Origin: Onchocerca volvulus
Lineage: Eukaryota; Nematoda; Chromadorea; Rhabditida; Onchocercidae
Direction: 5' to 3'
Assembly: GCA_000499405.2 (NCBI GenBank)
Contig: HG738138.1
Coordinates: 310,001 to 374,000, forward strand
DNA: 64,000 nt
Shown here: positions 51,207-64,000 of the stretch, piece after piece
How positions within the stretch are numbered: the first letter of the stretch is position 1
Layout: the number at the start of each line of letters is the position of its first letter
Program-made: the position numbers and the translations under genes
Notes under the pieces: model-generated
What the model was told of the DNA's origin: nothing
The model's input: only the letters and a program-made list of their open reading frames with translations
The model's database searches: none

Positions 51207-54200
51207 CTGAACAATAGTATATGCGATAGCAAAGATAACAATCAGCACGAAAGCCTGAAGACACAGCGCCAAGAAAACGATTAAACATTTCACATCTTCC
51301 GTAATACATACCAGCTGATTTATTGTGGCGGATTTTCCTTCTACCTACAAGTCCGGCCAATTTTAAAACTGTTTAACAGATAATTTTAGAATAATATTCG
51401 AAAAATCTAATTTAAACTCCTTTATTACTTCCAATGCTCGCAAAAATCTAGCGTATATAAACTTACGTTATTACTGACATCTGTTAATGATTCTTCGTAA
51501 ATCATCATCACTGACTTCGTTCGCAAACCATTACTTCCTAAAAAATTTGCTCAGATATCGAACAAACTTTAATAAAATAATAGAAGTAAAATTGGGAGGA
51601 GAATAAGAATGAATTAAGATAAGAGTGAAACATGAAGTTTGACGACTATAATTGCTTAGGCTAATCAGTAAGAGTGAGTTATACCTGCTTCTGTTTTCCG
51701 TAACTTCTGTCTAAGTTTGAGTTTGTTCGATGATTTTACAGCGTATATATCTCCAGAAAGTTGAAACAGACGTGATTCATATGTTGTCATCATTGACCGC
51801 CTCTTACGCATTCTGTCTTTAATTCTGCAATCAAAATTTTGTAAAAAATTTCAGAATATTGGAACTTATTTGGTGTAAAATTAAAGCATGTAAAATATTT
51901 TTGCAACAAATTATTGAAGTTATACTTGATTTGTTGGCTTTTTGTGGAATTCACTTGATTACAGCTATTTGGATCGCAAAATTCATCGCATGGTATAACG
52001 TATGCCTCGTAGATAATATCGACCTGAAAATATATTGGAGAAAATATTAATTGCGCAAAAGAAATACACTCCATTCTCTATTCCAGAATCTCCAGACCTA
52101 TTAAAGTTCACCAAACTCATTAAAAATTCAGAAGTTCGACATAATCCAACAGAATTTTCAAATATGCCAATTAGGGAATTAATATCACCTCATCCGGGAA
52201 ACCATCAAAGACGATGGTCAATTGCAAATGATTTTTGTCGAATCGATAAATGTCTTTCAGTATTCCATTTGGAACAGCGCAACTGCAAGGAAAAATCAAG
52301 CAAATACAATGAGAATAATTCTAGGTAAGCGTCCTAGATGGAAAAAGGATAAATTTAGCAAATTTAAGAAATTTTCTTACCCGTCGGAATCGATAATTAT
52401 AAAAGTTTTGCCACTTTTTGTATCACGCGCAAGCAAATCAATTACCGAAAATTTGATCGGATTCTAAAATAATGCATAATGAAATTGATAAACTTGTTGG
52501 AGTCATTTTTACTTTGTAATTATTTTTGAAACAATTCCAATTCTTCAGTTTAAACACAGAAGAATCCACGTGAACGAAGCGTATTCAATATTTTAGATAT
52601 GATTCTATAGTAGCAATTTAGATAAAAGCAAGTGCATACTTCATGTAAAGTTAATAAAAGGTAGCCTTCATCACCGATTTGTACCACTTCTACAGGATTT
52701 TTGTTTGCATCCATTACTTCCATTGTATACCGTGGTTGAATTACATAATTCCGTAATTGTGACGCTATTTGTAAATTTTTCGCTCTATAAATTTGTATCT
52801 AATTCCTTTTTTTGCCAAATATTAGTGGAATTATCATTTGAATTACGAAATTATATACAGAATCTGAATGAATATTAAATTCAAAACTTGTTTCGTAAGT
52901 AATAAATAATGAAGTGAATTTATAACATCTGTTTAGTAGCATTTTCATCTTCAATGTGAAAGCGAAATGACAACTGTTGATCTACTGGTGAAATTTCCAA
53001 ATCACTATGTATATGACAAATGATCTGAAATTAAGAAATTAAGCGAGGCAATGAACATTGTCAAAAAAAAAAAAGAAAAAAAACATAAATACTTTTGTAT
53101 GCCTCTAAAATCTAAGATAAGTTTTTTTATTTTTTTGCAAGTACTTTCGTCCAGAATTGATGAAAATTTATAATTATAAGAAAAAATTTTCAGACGAGGC
53201 CATTGGAAAAAATGGATAGGTGTTGCTCCTATTTCCATTTTTTAGTACTGAAAAGTAAATATTGCCTTGGCTAACCTTTAACAATTTGTCCTTCACAGTA
53301 ATAAGCTCAGTGCTACCTTCTTTCAACATTACCAAGTTTGAAAAAGTCAAATAAGAAGAAAGCTGAAAGAAATCGTAATATACTATTTATTCCTTCAATC
53401 TTTTTATTTATTTATTCTTTTGTTTACTTTTTTTTTTAGGACAAGAATTATCGAAAGATGAATGGAGAAAAAGATAGCAAAGTGTTGGAAGATTTTAAAA
53501 AATCAATTCTAAAATTAAACTATTGTTATTTGAATGAAAACTTCAAGAAACAGTAAATACGAACAGATTTTTGCATTCCGCATTCATTATACAACATTTC
53601 AGTATCGAATTCGTATACATGCAAGAATTTTCTTTCGCAATAAACTATTTTATCGTTTTTCGTCATAAGTGTTCCGGAAAACATTTTCATCGATGCACCA
53701 CGTATATGCATCCGATTTGGTTTACAGTTTACTTTGACTGCAATGAAAATTTCCTAAATTATTTCCTGATTAGGTCATTTTTATGATCAGTATCATGTAT
53801 TCGTTTATTATTATTACTTAAATCTTTTTTTTCTTATCTACATGAAAAATTAAAGTTTAAGTTATAAAACTGACACTGTACACAGTCTTCCAGATCACCA
53901 GACGACAAATCTGAATCGTAATTCTGTACGGGATTCTTGTTTAATGTTCGAGGCGACGTATGACTCAGATAACACATGCGTGTTCGTCGATCAAATGTAA
54001 AATAGCGACAGTTACCATGATCCCATGTGAGACATACTTGCTCGCATTTAGTGGCGCTACTTATATCCGCAACACGCTCATCAAAAAAATCGGTGAAACC
54101 GGATGACTGCATCCGGATGAATTGACACTGCGCGTCATTCATGATAATATCTAAAATGAAAAGTATTAGTTTTGAATTGCTGACAAAGAAGCATTTTCTT

Positions 54201-56337
54201 AGTGCTTACTATGAGTTAATAATAAACATAGATAATGAAAACAAAAAGTAAGTTTACGATAGAGTTGTTAAAAACAGTCATATCGTGTCACTGCAATATG
54301 AATGTAACATGCTTATGTTAAAATTCAAACTAACTTTCCGGAAAACAATTATTTTCATATAAATCTACGTCCTCACTACGTCCAAAGAATTTTTTTGCAT
54401 TATGAACGTTTTGAATTGAGACATTCAAATAACGGCACTGTGCTAACTTTTCATTGTACAAAACTGCCCTACATTGCTTCCTGAAATGTGGCATAAGTTA
54501 AAATGATTGAAATAACCCATAGCTTTCTTATTCTTTGCCGATTTTATAAGAAATGATTTTTGATGTCACAAAACTTCGAGATAACTACCCTCCCTGTTCA
54601 AATCTGCATGCCATATTTGGCAGCATTAGTGCATGTTGAACAACGTCATGCAGCTTCCATCTCGGATGATAGCAGTGATTAGGCTGTTACGTTTAATCAT
54701 CAACCAATCAGACTGTCATAATATTTCGAATAGCCTAATTCAAGTTTGTCAACGAAGTAAAGTCTTTTTGATTCGTTTGAAGCTTCTGATGTATGTGTCC
54801 CGTCATGCTTCAATACTTTTATTCCCAAATCATTATGAATTGTCCATTTCAAATTTGGTAGTAATACGTAGTTTCGATGGGAGTTGATTTTTTATGAGTG
54901 AAGGAATTTCTGTTCAAATATTTCACAGCATTTTAATTCTTGAATAAGTATAAAGAAATTGATATGAATCAGATAGTTAAAATTAAAAAAAAAGAACCCT
55001 TCTAAACAAGAAGTCAAGCATTTTTCAAGCGAAATTGCCCTTTCAGCGATGTATGCAAAGCTGTCGTCAATGAGATCCTTGTTTGGAAATCTTTCAAATG
55101 ACCACATGGTATTATTAGTACAATGCGATGATAATCCTTTAAATGAAGATGAGATCAATTTGTTGGACCAAATTCGTCATTTTATTTTCTTATCACTACG
55201 AATTTTTTTATCAGTTTAAAGTGTAAAATGCAATAATTTACTTTTACTAAGGCAGAAAGATGTTGCGCTATAAATTACACTTTCCGGAACGGGCATCTCC
55301 GATTCGTTCTCTCCTGTCCTTCGATCCATAAGCAAGCATATCGGATCATCTTGGACACCTATCAGGAAATTCACTGCTGTACATTTCTTCTGCTGAAAAT
55401 TTCCAGTAAATATTAAGTCATAATATACAATGCAATAAATGTTAAAAGTCATTATGCAATGCATAATCTTTAAGCACTAGAGGAAAACTTCTTTTTTAAA
55501 ATAACTGGAAGGACACAATTGTTTACAATACAAAAAAAAAGTCGGCCAAAAAAGCAAACTTTAGAGCATTGATGAAGACAATCCTGAAAAGCGCTCGTTT
55601 GCAATTTTCCGATTATTTGACCCTGCATCAGATGACCTCGTTCGATGATGTATGAAATAAACGCGCAGTCTAAAACGAGTCTCCTCAGTATACATTGTTT
55701 TCACTCATTCAATTTGATTCATAATCCGAATCAAACAAAGAGTTAGAGTCATATATCAAATGTTTGCTTCTGACCTATTTGTAGGGCCAATTTCAGACCA
55801 ACCTAAACTCTACAATTTACTTGGCAAAAACTTTTAAATATTAAGCGTTTTTTTCCTCTTTTTGATCTTCCATGTCCAAAGAATTCATTTTGCTATCCAA
55901 TTTTCAACTTTCTTAAAATTTCGCAACTTTCATCACAGTCCATTTTCCAACAGTACATCTGATTTGTTTTGTTTCGAGAAATGCACTTTGTATGCAATCA
56001 TCAAATTTCTCCTTCTTTATTAATTATGCACCAAATTAAAAAGCGCAAATCTTTTGACCTGTTTTCGTCTACAACATGAAAAATCTTATACACACTAAAA
56101 ACTGATCAAATAAATTGAAAAGTGCTCTAATTTACACATAATTTCCAATTTTCCCAACTGACATTGTAATTAGGTATTGATCCTGCAATATTTCCATTTA
56201 ATGCTTTAGAAATTTTGTGTATGTCACTTTTAAGGTAAGCCAGAAAAAAATAAGAATCTACCGTCAGTGGAGTCAAATACTGTCATCACTTGTTTGGTGC
56301 AAATAATTGACGATGCAAGGAACAATAATCGTTCCAT
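51207..56337 (-). CDS. PAN-module and ZP-domain transmembrane protein
   Basis: Predicted apical extracellular-matrix protein. Sixteen exons join (56262-56337, 55560-55669, 55248-55392, 54998-55136, 54335-54480, 53884-54150, 53565-53737, 53276-53362, 52927-53024, 52640-52784, 52381-52463, 52189-52282, 51926-52023, 51685-51824, 51467-51537, 51207-51344), about 670 residues. The N-terminus MERLLFLASSIICTK is signal-peptide-like. Three Cys-rich PAN-like segments follow, with SFERFPNKDLIDDSFAYIAE and SLEKCLTSCLE, and CEQVCLTWDHGNCRYFTFD. The ZP domain starts VNCKPNRMHIRGASMKMFSG and continues to YVIPCDEFCDPNSCN. A furin-type site RMRKRRS comes next, then a membrane segment FLALCLQAFVLIVIFAIAYT. 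The order PAN-ZP-furin site-membrane segment resembles NompA/NOAH/LET-653-type proteins of cuticle and sensory matrix. The last exon is not resolved: one candidate near 50.85-50.93 kb is in phase, another near 51.07 kb ends at once. Confidence 0.85.
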
Positions 56338-56355
56338 TGAAGCGGCCCGCTGAAA
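56338..56355 (-). promoter_or_regulatory. Probable spliced-leader acceptor of the PAN/ZP gene
   Basis: The minus strand has ATTTTTCAG about 11 bases before the ATG of the signal-peptide exon, without an upstream exon in phase. Inferred. Confidence 0.45.
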
Positions 56356-56488
56356 AATCGTTAGAACGAATTTTTGATTAAGCGTTAATTTTTTTTTTCT
56401 CAAGAAATCAGAAGGAATTCCCGAGGTGCAATATATTTGTAATAGGATGTTTTTTATCAAACAAATGGATTAATCGATTACTAAAATG

Positions 56489-56534
56489 ATATATATATAT
56501 ATATATCATTTTTTTTTTCAAAAAAAGGAAAAAA

Positions 56535-56597
<63 letters not shown>
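56489..56597. repeat. Two (AT)n microsatellites
   Basis: (AT)9 at about 56489-56506 and about (AT)30 at 56537-56597, separated by a T-run/A-run pair. They create the artefactual Ile-Tyr repeat frame on the minus strand. Confidence 0.92.
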
Positions 56598-56601
<4 letters not shown>

Positions 56602-59113
56602 AATGCATGAAGCAAGCTAAATATCTAAGTGATTTTTTGCTTCTCCATAAATTATTTAAATTAACAAATGTGAAAACTTTTTCACAAACTTATGGTAATT
56701 AGATATTAAATAAGTAAATGAATCGATGGTTTCCAGGTAAATCATGAGCGAACAAACTTTGTTCTACTTTCGATAACTCGTTGGTTTTAACAAATTGTCA
56801 ATTAAGTATTTTTAAATTTAGAATGTTTAATTGATTTTCACTAAAAGTGCATGGAGCATTTCATCAATAAGTGTCATTGTATCCTATTAACTAAATTTTT
56901 TTTTGCAAAATTCTGATATTTGATCAAATTTTATGGAACTATGCATCTAACTAATAACATCACTATCAATCTTCTGCAGCATTTGCAAAATTTTCCATGA
57001 CTTCAATAGTTTAAATATGACAGCATAATTTGAGGTCGGTGTAAAATTTTTGAACATCACGCAATGTATTTATAAGCAACTGGTGGAGAATGAACAGTTA
57101 TGTATTTTCAATATGTTTACATATTTATCACCAAGTTTGAGCTTACTAAATCTTCTCAGTTCCAAGTTCATCATTTTTGCAGTTCAACTATTTATTTCAA
57201 TCCATTTTTTGTCAAGTTTCGGTATAAAATTGATAGATAAAGGAAGTAATGAAAGGTTGAATAGATTTATTGATTCGTAAGGTCAAAAATAAGAAAAACT
57301 GGTAGATGCTGAGAATGAATGAAAGGCAAAGTTGAAAATAGTAAAAGTTTTGCTTCTTCACAGATCGATTTTTTCATTATCTATAAAAGTACGAGAGAGA
57401 GATTTGACACACATAAGAAGAAGGCCTAACAGACGTCTTCGCAAGCTGAAAATACAGGCAGAATGCAGATTTTGAATGAAATATCTAAAAAGGTACGATA
57501 GTAGGGGCATTGTAAGCAGCAGCGATGCAATATGTTTCCAATGATCATCGATGAGCAATTGGAAAATCGAGGAATGAGCAGTGAAGAGGCGGTTTAATTC
57601 ATCCGTCATATATTTCAATCCCTCAGCTCAGTCAGTCAATTCCGCGATGCAAATTGGGTCATGGCCCGTATTAGTTTCCCTTTTTCCTATCCCTCCGGAT
57701 TTCCACTATTCGGATGTGTCATCGTCGTATTCACTAACCGTGATCACCTATTACTCGCATATATTTAGGACAATTATTCGACAAAAAATAAAATCAAAAC
57801 AAATCGAATTGAAATGTAAACGCAAATAGGTTTTTATATACGCATTGATCATCCTTGGTCTGCTAAATAGATAAATTTCTTTTTTTTTTCATGAATTTTT
57901 GAAAACTATTATAGCTCTTAAATTTTTTAAGAGATTTGAACCAAATATCTTTGCAAAATTTATTTGACTTATTAAGAAAGAGGATAAAGCAGTAAAATTT
58001 GGAAATAGCACTGATTTAAGCGCTGTTCAGTTTTTCTTTCTTTCTCTTAATTAAAGCAATGAATAACATTCTATACTCTTTATTTTTATTGATAAGAAAT
58101 CACTGGAAATCACTGATAATAAAACAATATCACTGGTATCGCTATTTCCGAATAGATAACAGCATATGTTTAAAGTCAAATCTTTGATATGGCATAGATT
58201 GGTAATAGTAAGTATCAATTACCAAATTAAAGTTATCAGTGTTACTGTTATCAGCATGAGAAGGATAAAAGTAAAGAGAATTTATGATCGAAAAATTATA
58301 TTGAAAAATTTATGTAAATAACTTTGGCGAACTTACTCAAAAAATAAATCTGCAGGTAATCAAGTAAATTAAATCAAATAAAGTGAATCAAAAAACTCTT
58401 ATTTGTATTTAAATTTGCTTGAGCTATTTGTTGACTTGATTTACTTCGTATTTAATTGAAGTAAATCATATCAAACAATTAATCAAGTAAACTTCAAGGA
58501 ACAAAAATCCTTCCATTGCGTGAATTTTATAAGGAATTGAATTCATTAAAAAACTCATCAAACACAACCCATTGACAAAATTGTAAACTGAAGTTTGTCT
58601 TTTATGTCATTGTGCCATGCACTATTTCTTTTTTTCTGGCTGCTGAAAGAAATCAGTAGGCTCCGAAGCAAATTACTTTTAAGGTGTAAGGAGACGCAAT
58701 CCAAAAATAATCCCAAAAATGAGGACCCATTTCGGATATGGTCATATCGAACCCCTCCTTTAAAAGGAAGACATAAATCGGTCAAGGACATATCCGGAGC
58801 AATTTCATGATTGATTGCTTTGTGAATTCCTTTTTTCTTATTTGTGGATAGGAAGTTCGAGTTGTACTAATTGCATCAATTGCACAACACTTTTCCTGAC
58901 ACATTACCAGATTCGGTGCTCTATTCTTTGAAGAGCTTAATCCAAATCCTCGCATTTCATGGAAAACTTGCCGTTAAGAAATACATGAACAATTCAAAAA
59001 AACATATCACCGAAAAATATAGTGTAACTTTTAGCTTCATCACTCAATTTATCACTTCCCCACTGATTTTTGGCAATATTGTCTGTTGTTTACTGTACCG
59101 CTGATATCTGCAG

Positions 59114-59117
<4 letters not shown>

Positions 59118-59163
<46 letters not shown>
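59118..59163. repeat. (AT)n microsatellite, about 23 units
   Basis: An uninterrupted TA dinucleotide array of about 46 bases in the intergenic region upstream of the PAN/ZP gene and downstream of SPT2. Confidence 0.92.
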
Positions 59164-59166
<3 letters not shown>

Positions 59167-60116
59167 TATACTCTGGATTTCGAAAACCAGATCCACGTAA
59201 ATGCGAGACCTCCTAAGGAAGGCTAGCGCTTGCCCTGATCCCATCTGATAACAGGGAATAAACTAATCAACCTGAGCCATAAGTTTATGGAACGGTTAAA
59301 ACAGATTCCTGTATCTCTTCCAAAATCAGTTGCAGAATAGAAAACCAAGAATTTTGGAATTTCGTTGCCATGTTATTATGATACTTCATAGTATAACTTA
59401 ATAATACTGGTAAAACATTAAAAGTGAAGATAAAACAGAAAAGAAAAGCTATCACATTCGTATGAGTAGAGAAGAATGTGTAAATCTCAGTAGAAAGAAT
59501 TGCAAAGATATTCAGAAAGGTAAATATTATGTCATATTAAGACAGAAAACAAATAATAGAATAGATATCTTAAATAATGGAAATTATTCATTTCCTTCAT
59601 CATTTTGCTAAAACAGACCCCAAAATGAAATGTGAAATTGAAAAAAACTTTGCAGGAATAACTACAAAAGGTGAAATATTTGCTCACAAAACAAGAACAG
59701 AAAGACTCGATTTTTAAGATAAAAACAACAGAAAGACTCAACTTTTAAGAACATAAAATTAATTTTTGCATTGGCACAATTCCAATATACATTCAAACGC
59801 TATGAAAATGAGGATTCATACTCGAACTTTCACAACTAGATTCTTGACGAATAATTCTACATATTTGTGCAAAATGTGATCAAGAAAAAGAAAAAGGTCA
59901 TTTACCTTACCATACCTCGTACTACAGTAGTAGAAAACTTGATAGGAAATGATAAAGAAAAGAATAAGAAGTATTTTCTAATATAATAAAGCAGAATATA
60001 TATCTGAATAAGCAAAACAACGTATGATTCACTCGAATTATACAATAACGAAGACTATCTAAATAACCGTAAAAGAGTAATTTGTGCAAAGTAACATTTC
60101 GTTTCATTAATTAAAA

Positions 60117-63100
60117 TCATAATGCAACGCTTTTGCCACACCGAGCTTCTCGAATATCTTCAATAAGACCTATTCTTGAGCTTCGTTTTTCTTCACGAGC
60201 AATATCACGATAACTTGCTTCCATGTGACGATCATCAATCATCCGTTCTCTTAATTTCCAACGATTTTTGTCATAGCGTGGATTTATTAATCTTAAAAAA
60301 AAAAAAAAGAAAATTGAGAAAAAACACATTTAAAGACAAGTAAAATTAAAAGCTTTAAAATATAATTGAAAATACAATGCTAGCATTAAAAAAATACCGC
60401 AATGTTTCCTCCAAGTCGCCGCGTTTCAGATGTTCATCAAATTCGCTGTCATCAATGAAATCATCCATTTCACTGTCATACTCTTCATCATCTATATCCT
60501 CATCCAAATCATCATCTCTTAGTTGACGCAGCCTAAATATAGACAATATTTGCTGCAGAGCAAGTTGTTCCTAATGCATCAAGTCGTAATGAAAAGAAAG
60601 ATACTTTTCCAAACGATGTTGCTCTTCCAGACGCATACGTTCATGGGCTTTGAAACGATTAACTGCTTCTTCTCGTGACATCATCCGTTTCGATGGGTCC
60701 TGTCGCTGATTGTGAGCTCTTGCACGATTTTCTTCATTAATTCTTCTAGGTCCTCTGGAAGATAAACACTATAAAGTATAAATTAATCGAATATAATTCT
60801 CTACACGTTTTTTTTTTTTTTTTTCAAAAATATGCCATTTGTAATCTCAAAAATTCCAGACAAGAAAAAGACAATAATTCCAGGATACTGGATTCAATCT
60901 GTTCATTAATATATTTTTTTCCTTTACTTCAAATTACGCATAATATCCAGTCAGAGAAAAAATCGTTTCAAATGAAATTTAAACAGTTATTCCATATTTT
61001 TCACCTTGCTTGTGAATCTTTATTATTGGATCCCTTCATGTTACTGTTAGCTGTAGACAATAAATTGCTATCTGTTCTAATACTTTTCTGAGACCGTACT
61101 GGAGGAAGTCCTTGATATCTGAAACAATTAACTTGAATTGACTCGTATCATCATAACGTCAGGAAATATCCAATATTCTCAAGATTAATATTGATCGAAA
61201 ACACTTCAACACTTAGTTGAAATGAATATAATCCATAAAAACTTCAGAGTCCAAGATATCGAATATGACGCAGAATTTATTCAAACAGACCTGATATCAC
61301 CTGGAAGATATCGCCGCGATGGAAGTGTCACGGAAAATCCAGACGATACAGATGGTGGAACTTTTTCTTCTTTGGCATGACCAGCTTGAATATTATCCAT
61401 CTTCTTTACAGCATTAAAACTAAAAATTAATTCTTCATTATTTCATATATTTTGTGCATTTTTTCTTCAATTTTATTTACAAATTTATTTACAATTCAAT
61501 AGTAAAACAAAACCTTCGTTGTGCAATAACTGCCTTTTTATTGCTCTCACTTGCTGACTTTGATTTGCTTTCGCGATCATATTTATTTTCGCTAATGTCT
61601 CGCCGAACTAATCCATTTTGTGGATTTTTCTTTTTTGAAGGAGGTGGAACAAGAAGTGGTGGTGGACTAGGAGATGCCTTACCACTTTGAATTGCTTCTG
61701 CCTGAAATAAAACTCCCCATTTCTGAACAGATCTGCGTTAACCTATAAACGATAGCATTTTGAACTTGTCAATATTGGAGTCCGTATTTTTCATCACTAT
61801 ATGCTCATCTCATTCGGAAAAGTAATCACTCTCAAGAAATAAATGGAATTTGAGGATTTAATCTAAAAAAACTCATGGAATACAAAACATTTTATTGAAT
61901 ATTGAAGTATGAAGCTAGCTGTACTGCATGAAAAATAAATGCCACGCACTTTTTTCATCAAAGAGAAGAAATTTGATTCCGCTGGAGGTAAACGACGCTT
62001 AATTACAACCTTTGTATCAATTTTTCTCGATTTACTCTCGGAGATACATGATGTGGAAGGCCCTGGAGAATCTTCTTTCCTGAAACACGAAATCATTTGA
62101 GACTTCCTAATAGATTTAGGAATTAATATTGAATAAGTTCATTAAAATAAGCAAGTATTTTCTAAATGACGGCCATTTGTTTCGGTATTTAATATATATG
62201 CAGGTAGAATGAACTTACATCAAATGTCTCAAACTATTCTTTTTATTAATGGCGACTCTATAAGGACCATTTCTGAAAGATTTTGCACCTGCTATTTTTT
62301 CAACCACCTTCTTCCGCTCCAGAGCCTTCACGACACCTCCACGTAACTCACTGTTGAGAAGATCAGCTTCTTCCTACCGAACAAAGAACAGTATGTTTAA
62401 AAGAATATATTATAATGAGAGGGACTGATTTCATCAATCATATAAATCAATAAATTAATAATGTAATGTTTAATTATACATAGAGAAAAGTTTTGAATCC
62501 TTATAGCATCATTTTTCAATTTCAAAGACGTTCATGTCTAAATCATATCACAACATTGATTCCTCACTTTTTTGACTCCTTATTTGAAAAAATGATGAAT
62601 ATGTACCGTGCAATTAACAAATACTGCATTCATCAATAACTTACACTTCAAAACCACAAAAAACTTAGCAAGCGAATTAAATGATGTGATGACAGGTATG
62701 AAAGATGTGATCCGGAAACCGACGCATAAGTTGTGTATGATGTTGGTAGTACCATCATTCAATGATATTTTGGAGTGAATATCCCGATAGCTCTCTTACG
62801 TGCAACATACGTTTTTGTCTACCATACAATAATGCATGAAACTGACCTCCTCTCTAATTTGTTGTTTTTTTAGGTGTTCTTCATGTTCGCGATTATTACC
62901 AAACTTTTGTTGTAGCTCAATTGGAGTGCTACCGAATTGTTTAGCAAGCTTTTTATTTGCCTAAAAAAACAAGAGAGGAAAAAAAATCAATTTGACTTTA
63001 AAAGAAAAGAATAAGAATCCCTTCTATCGAGATATGGAAGTTAATTAGCAAAATGTAAACCGTTAGACTGAAGGAATTCCCGGGAAGGTTTTCAAGATCG

Positions 63101-64000
63101 AAGAAAATTCTTACCTTTCCACCATAACTTTGCAATCTTAATTTTATAAGCTCCTCCTTTTGCTTCTTTTTCTCAGATAACGCTTTCCATTTTTCCTCCT
63201 CTTTTTTCTTGAGAAATAATGCTATACTGCTTTTATCTACGGCCGATTGTTCCTTAGTTTTTTTCTTTGGAATGACAAACTGAAAATTTCATTTGTCTAG
63301 TATAAACTCACTTACTTTTACACAATTATATTTAATACCTACTTATTCGAACAAAGTAACCCAGGAGTACAACTTTGAAATTAATGTATATATGTTGGCA
63401 ATAACATTAATTGATCAAATTTAAAAAAAAAAAAAAAAAGAAGGAAAGTAATACTTGGGAAACTTGATCAGATAGACAAACTAATATTTCTCTGAAACAA
63501 AAGAAAACAACCAGGATAATGAAATTCTTTGAACGTATTATTTGTTAAAGATTGTTAAGATCAACTATATAACCTATTCTAACCACTTTAAAAAGCTATG
63601 TGAATAGGTTTCGGCAGTGACAGATCATGACTAAGCATTAACTTCGAAGCTTTGATCAGCAGGAAAGAACTATTAGCTGCTGGCTAGGCTTAAAACACAG
63701 AAAAAAAATCTAACTAAAGGGTGGATTAGGATGTCCCACATCGTGCAGATGGAAGTGGAATGAGACTACTTGGGGTGTATTTGTGATACCAGATAGGAAT
63801 GCATTGCATGGAATCAATGAAGAGTTCTAGAAAAGAAGATTCGAGTGAATGCAGATTCATTCAATTTGCAGATTCATTCTATTTATATGGTCTTCTACTC
63901 CCATCAATATGTCATTTCTTCAACGTAAAAATCTTAAAAAACTATGAAAGTAAAGAGTGAAAAAGACCTGGTGAAGTACAATGACACTATTACTTCCTCT
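60117..64000 (-). CDS. SPT2 (SPTY2D1-like) histone chaperone, 5' end outside window
   Basis: Nuclear H3-H4 chaperone linked to transcription elongation. Ten exons join in phase (63115-63279, 62847-62960, 62219-62373, 61950-62079, 61514-61701, 61291-61419, 61005-61118, 60605-60754, 60398-60532, 60117-60291), and a probable eleventh at 63968-64000 runs off the edge; about 495 residues are in view. Near the N-terminus is the charged FLKKKEEEKWKALSEKKK block typical of SPT2. The middle is basic, with Pro/Ser-rich stretches such as SPSPPPLLVPPPSKKK. The C-terminus is the SPT2 domain: acidic DDDLDEDIDDEEYDSEMDDF then IDDSEFDEHL, LRLINPRYDKNRWKLRER and MEASYRDIAREEKRSSRIGL. The last segment is the histone-binding helix region. 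The stop lies just after EARCGKSVAL. The first Met is not visible, because no ATG upstream of 63279 joins in phase. Confidence 0.92.
63280..63967 (-). other. Probable first-in-window intron of SPT2
   Basis: About 0.7 kb without supportable coding sequence between the exon ending at 63279 and a candidate exon at 63968-64000 (RGSNSVIVLHQ) that ends at an ACCAG/GTC donor in the right phase. It includes a poly(A) run at about 63423-63439. Confidence 0.45.

Larger units (their letters stand above)
56350..60116. other. Gene-poor intergenic region with (AT)n arrays
   Basis: No gene is supported. Overlapping frames on both strands at 57358-57829 and 58558-59104 lie in somewhat less AT-rich sequence but have no recognised domain and no splice partners. 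AT arrays at 56489-56506, 56537-56597 and 59118-59163 are listed separately. Confidence 0.5.

Noticed and set aside
56408..56608. Minus-strand Ile-Tyr repeat frame
   Set aside because: Translation of an (AT)n microsatellite.
1..64000. Transfer RNA, ribosomal RNA, transposase, reverse transcriptase or viral genes
   Set aside because: I looked for A/B-box-like cloverleafs and for conserved catalytic motifs and saw none that I could defend by reading. A covariance-model and profile search would be decisive.

Overview
The window looks like nuclear DNA of a parasitic-type nematode, most probably a clade III spirurid or filarial-like worm. It is very AT-rich and every gene is split by many introns. 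Acceptors follow the nematode T(T/A)TTCAG pattern, and several start codons sit 1-20 bases after an unpaired TTTCAG-like acceptor, as expected for spliced-leader trans-splicing. The proteins are typical of nematodes or animals in general. No rRNA, tRNA, transposase, CRISPR array or prokaryotic operon was seen. Species identity is an inference and cannot be settled by reading.

Eight protein-coding genes could be rebuilt by joining exons with matching splice phase. Seven are on the minus strand: (1) the 5' part of cytochrome c (1-142); (2) a small single-C2H2 zinc-finger protein (916-2136); (3) a Nup35/Nup53 nucleoporin (4523-7080); (4) a divergent class II myosin heavy chain with a short, interrupted rod (8991-23144); (5) a TIPRL/TIP41 protein (34075-36024); (6) a large BAG6/Scythe co-chaperone (36945-48422); (7) a secreted/membrane protein with PAN modules and a ZP domain (51207-56337); and, making eight on the two strands together with the lipid-binding gene, an SPT2 histone chaperone (60117-64000, 5' end outside). 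The plus strand holds a BPI/LBP/CETP-family lipid-binding protein with a signal peptide (26414-31687). Counted separately this gives eight minus-strand genes and one plus-strand gene, nine in all.

Layout: 0-7 kb is a row of minus-strand housekeeping genes; 9-23 kb is the myosin; 23.1-26.4 kb is a divergent intergenic region full of microsatellites between the myosin and the lipid-binding gene; 31.7-34.1 kb is a convergent, gene-poor region; 34-48 kb is TIPRL and BAG6, only 0.9 kb apart on one strand; 51-56 kb is the PAN/ZP gene; 56.3-60.1 kb has (AT)n arrays and no supportable gene; 60-64 kb is SPT2.

The genes do not form one pathway. Two head-to-tail pairs (zinc finger then cytochrome c; BAG6 then TIPRL) are close enough to be candidate nematode operons. 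The most unusual single object is the myosin: a full motor, two light-chain sites, a rod of only about 690 residues and a Ser/Arg/Gly-rich break in the coiled coil. Non-coding structure worth noting includes three long hairpins, a 17-bp minisatellite and long dinucleotide arrays. I did not find convincing evidence of a wholly new biological system.
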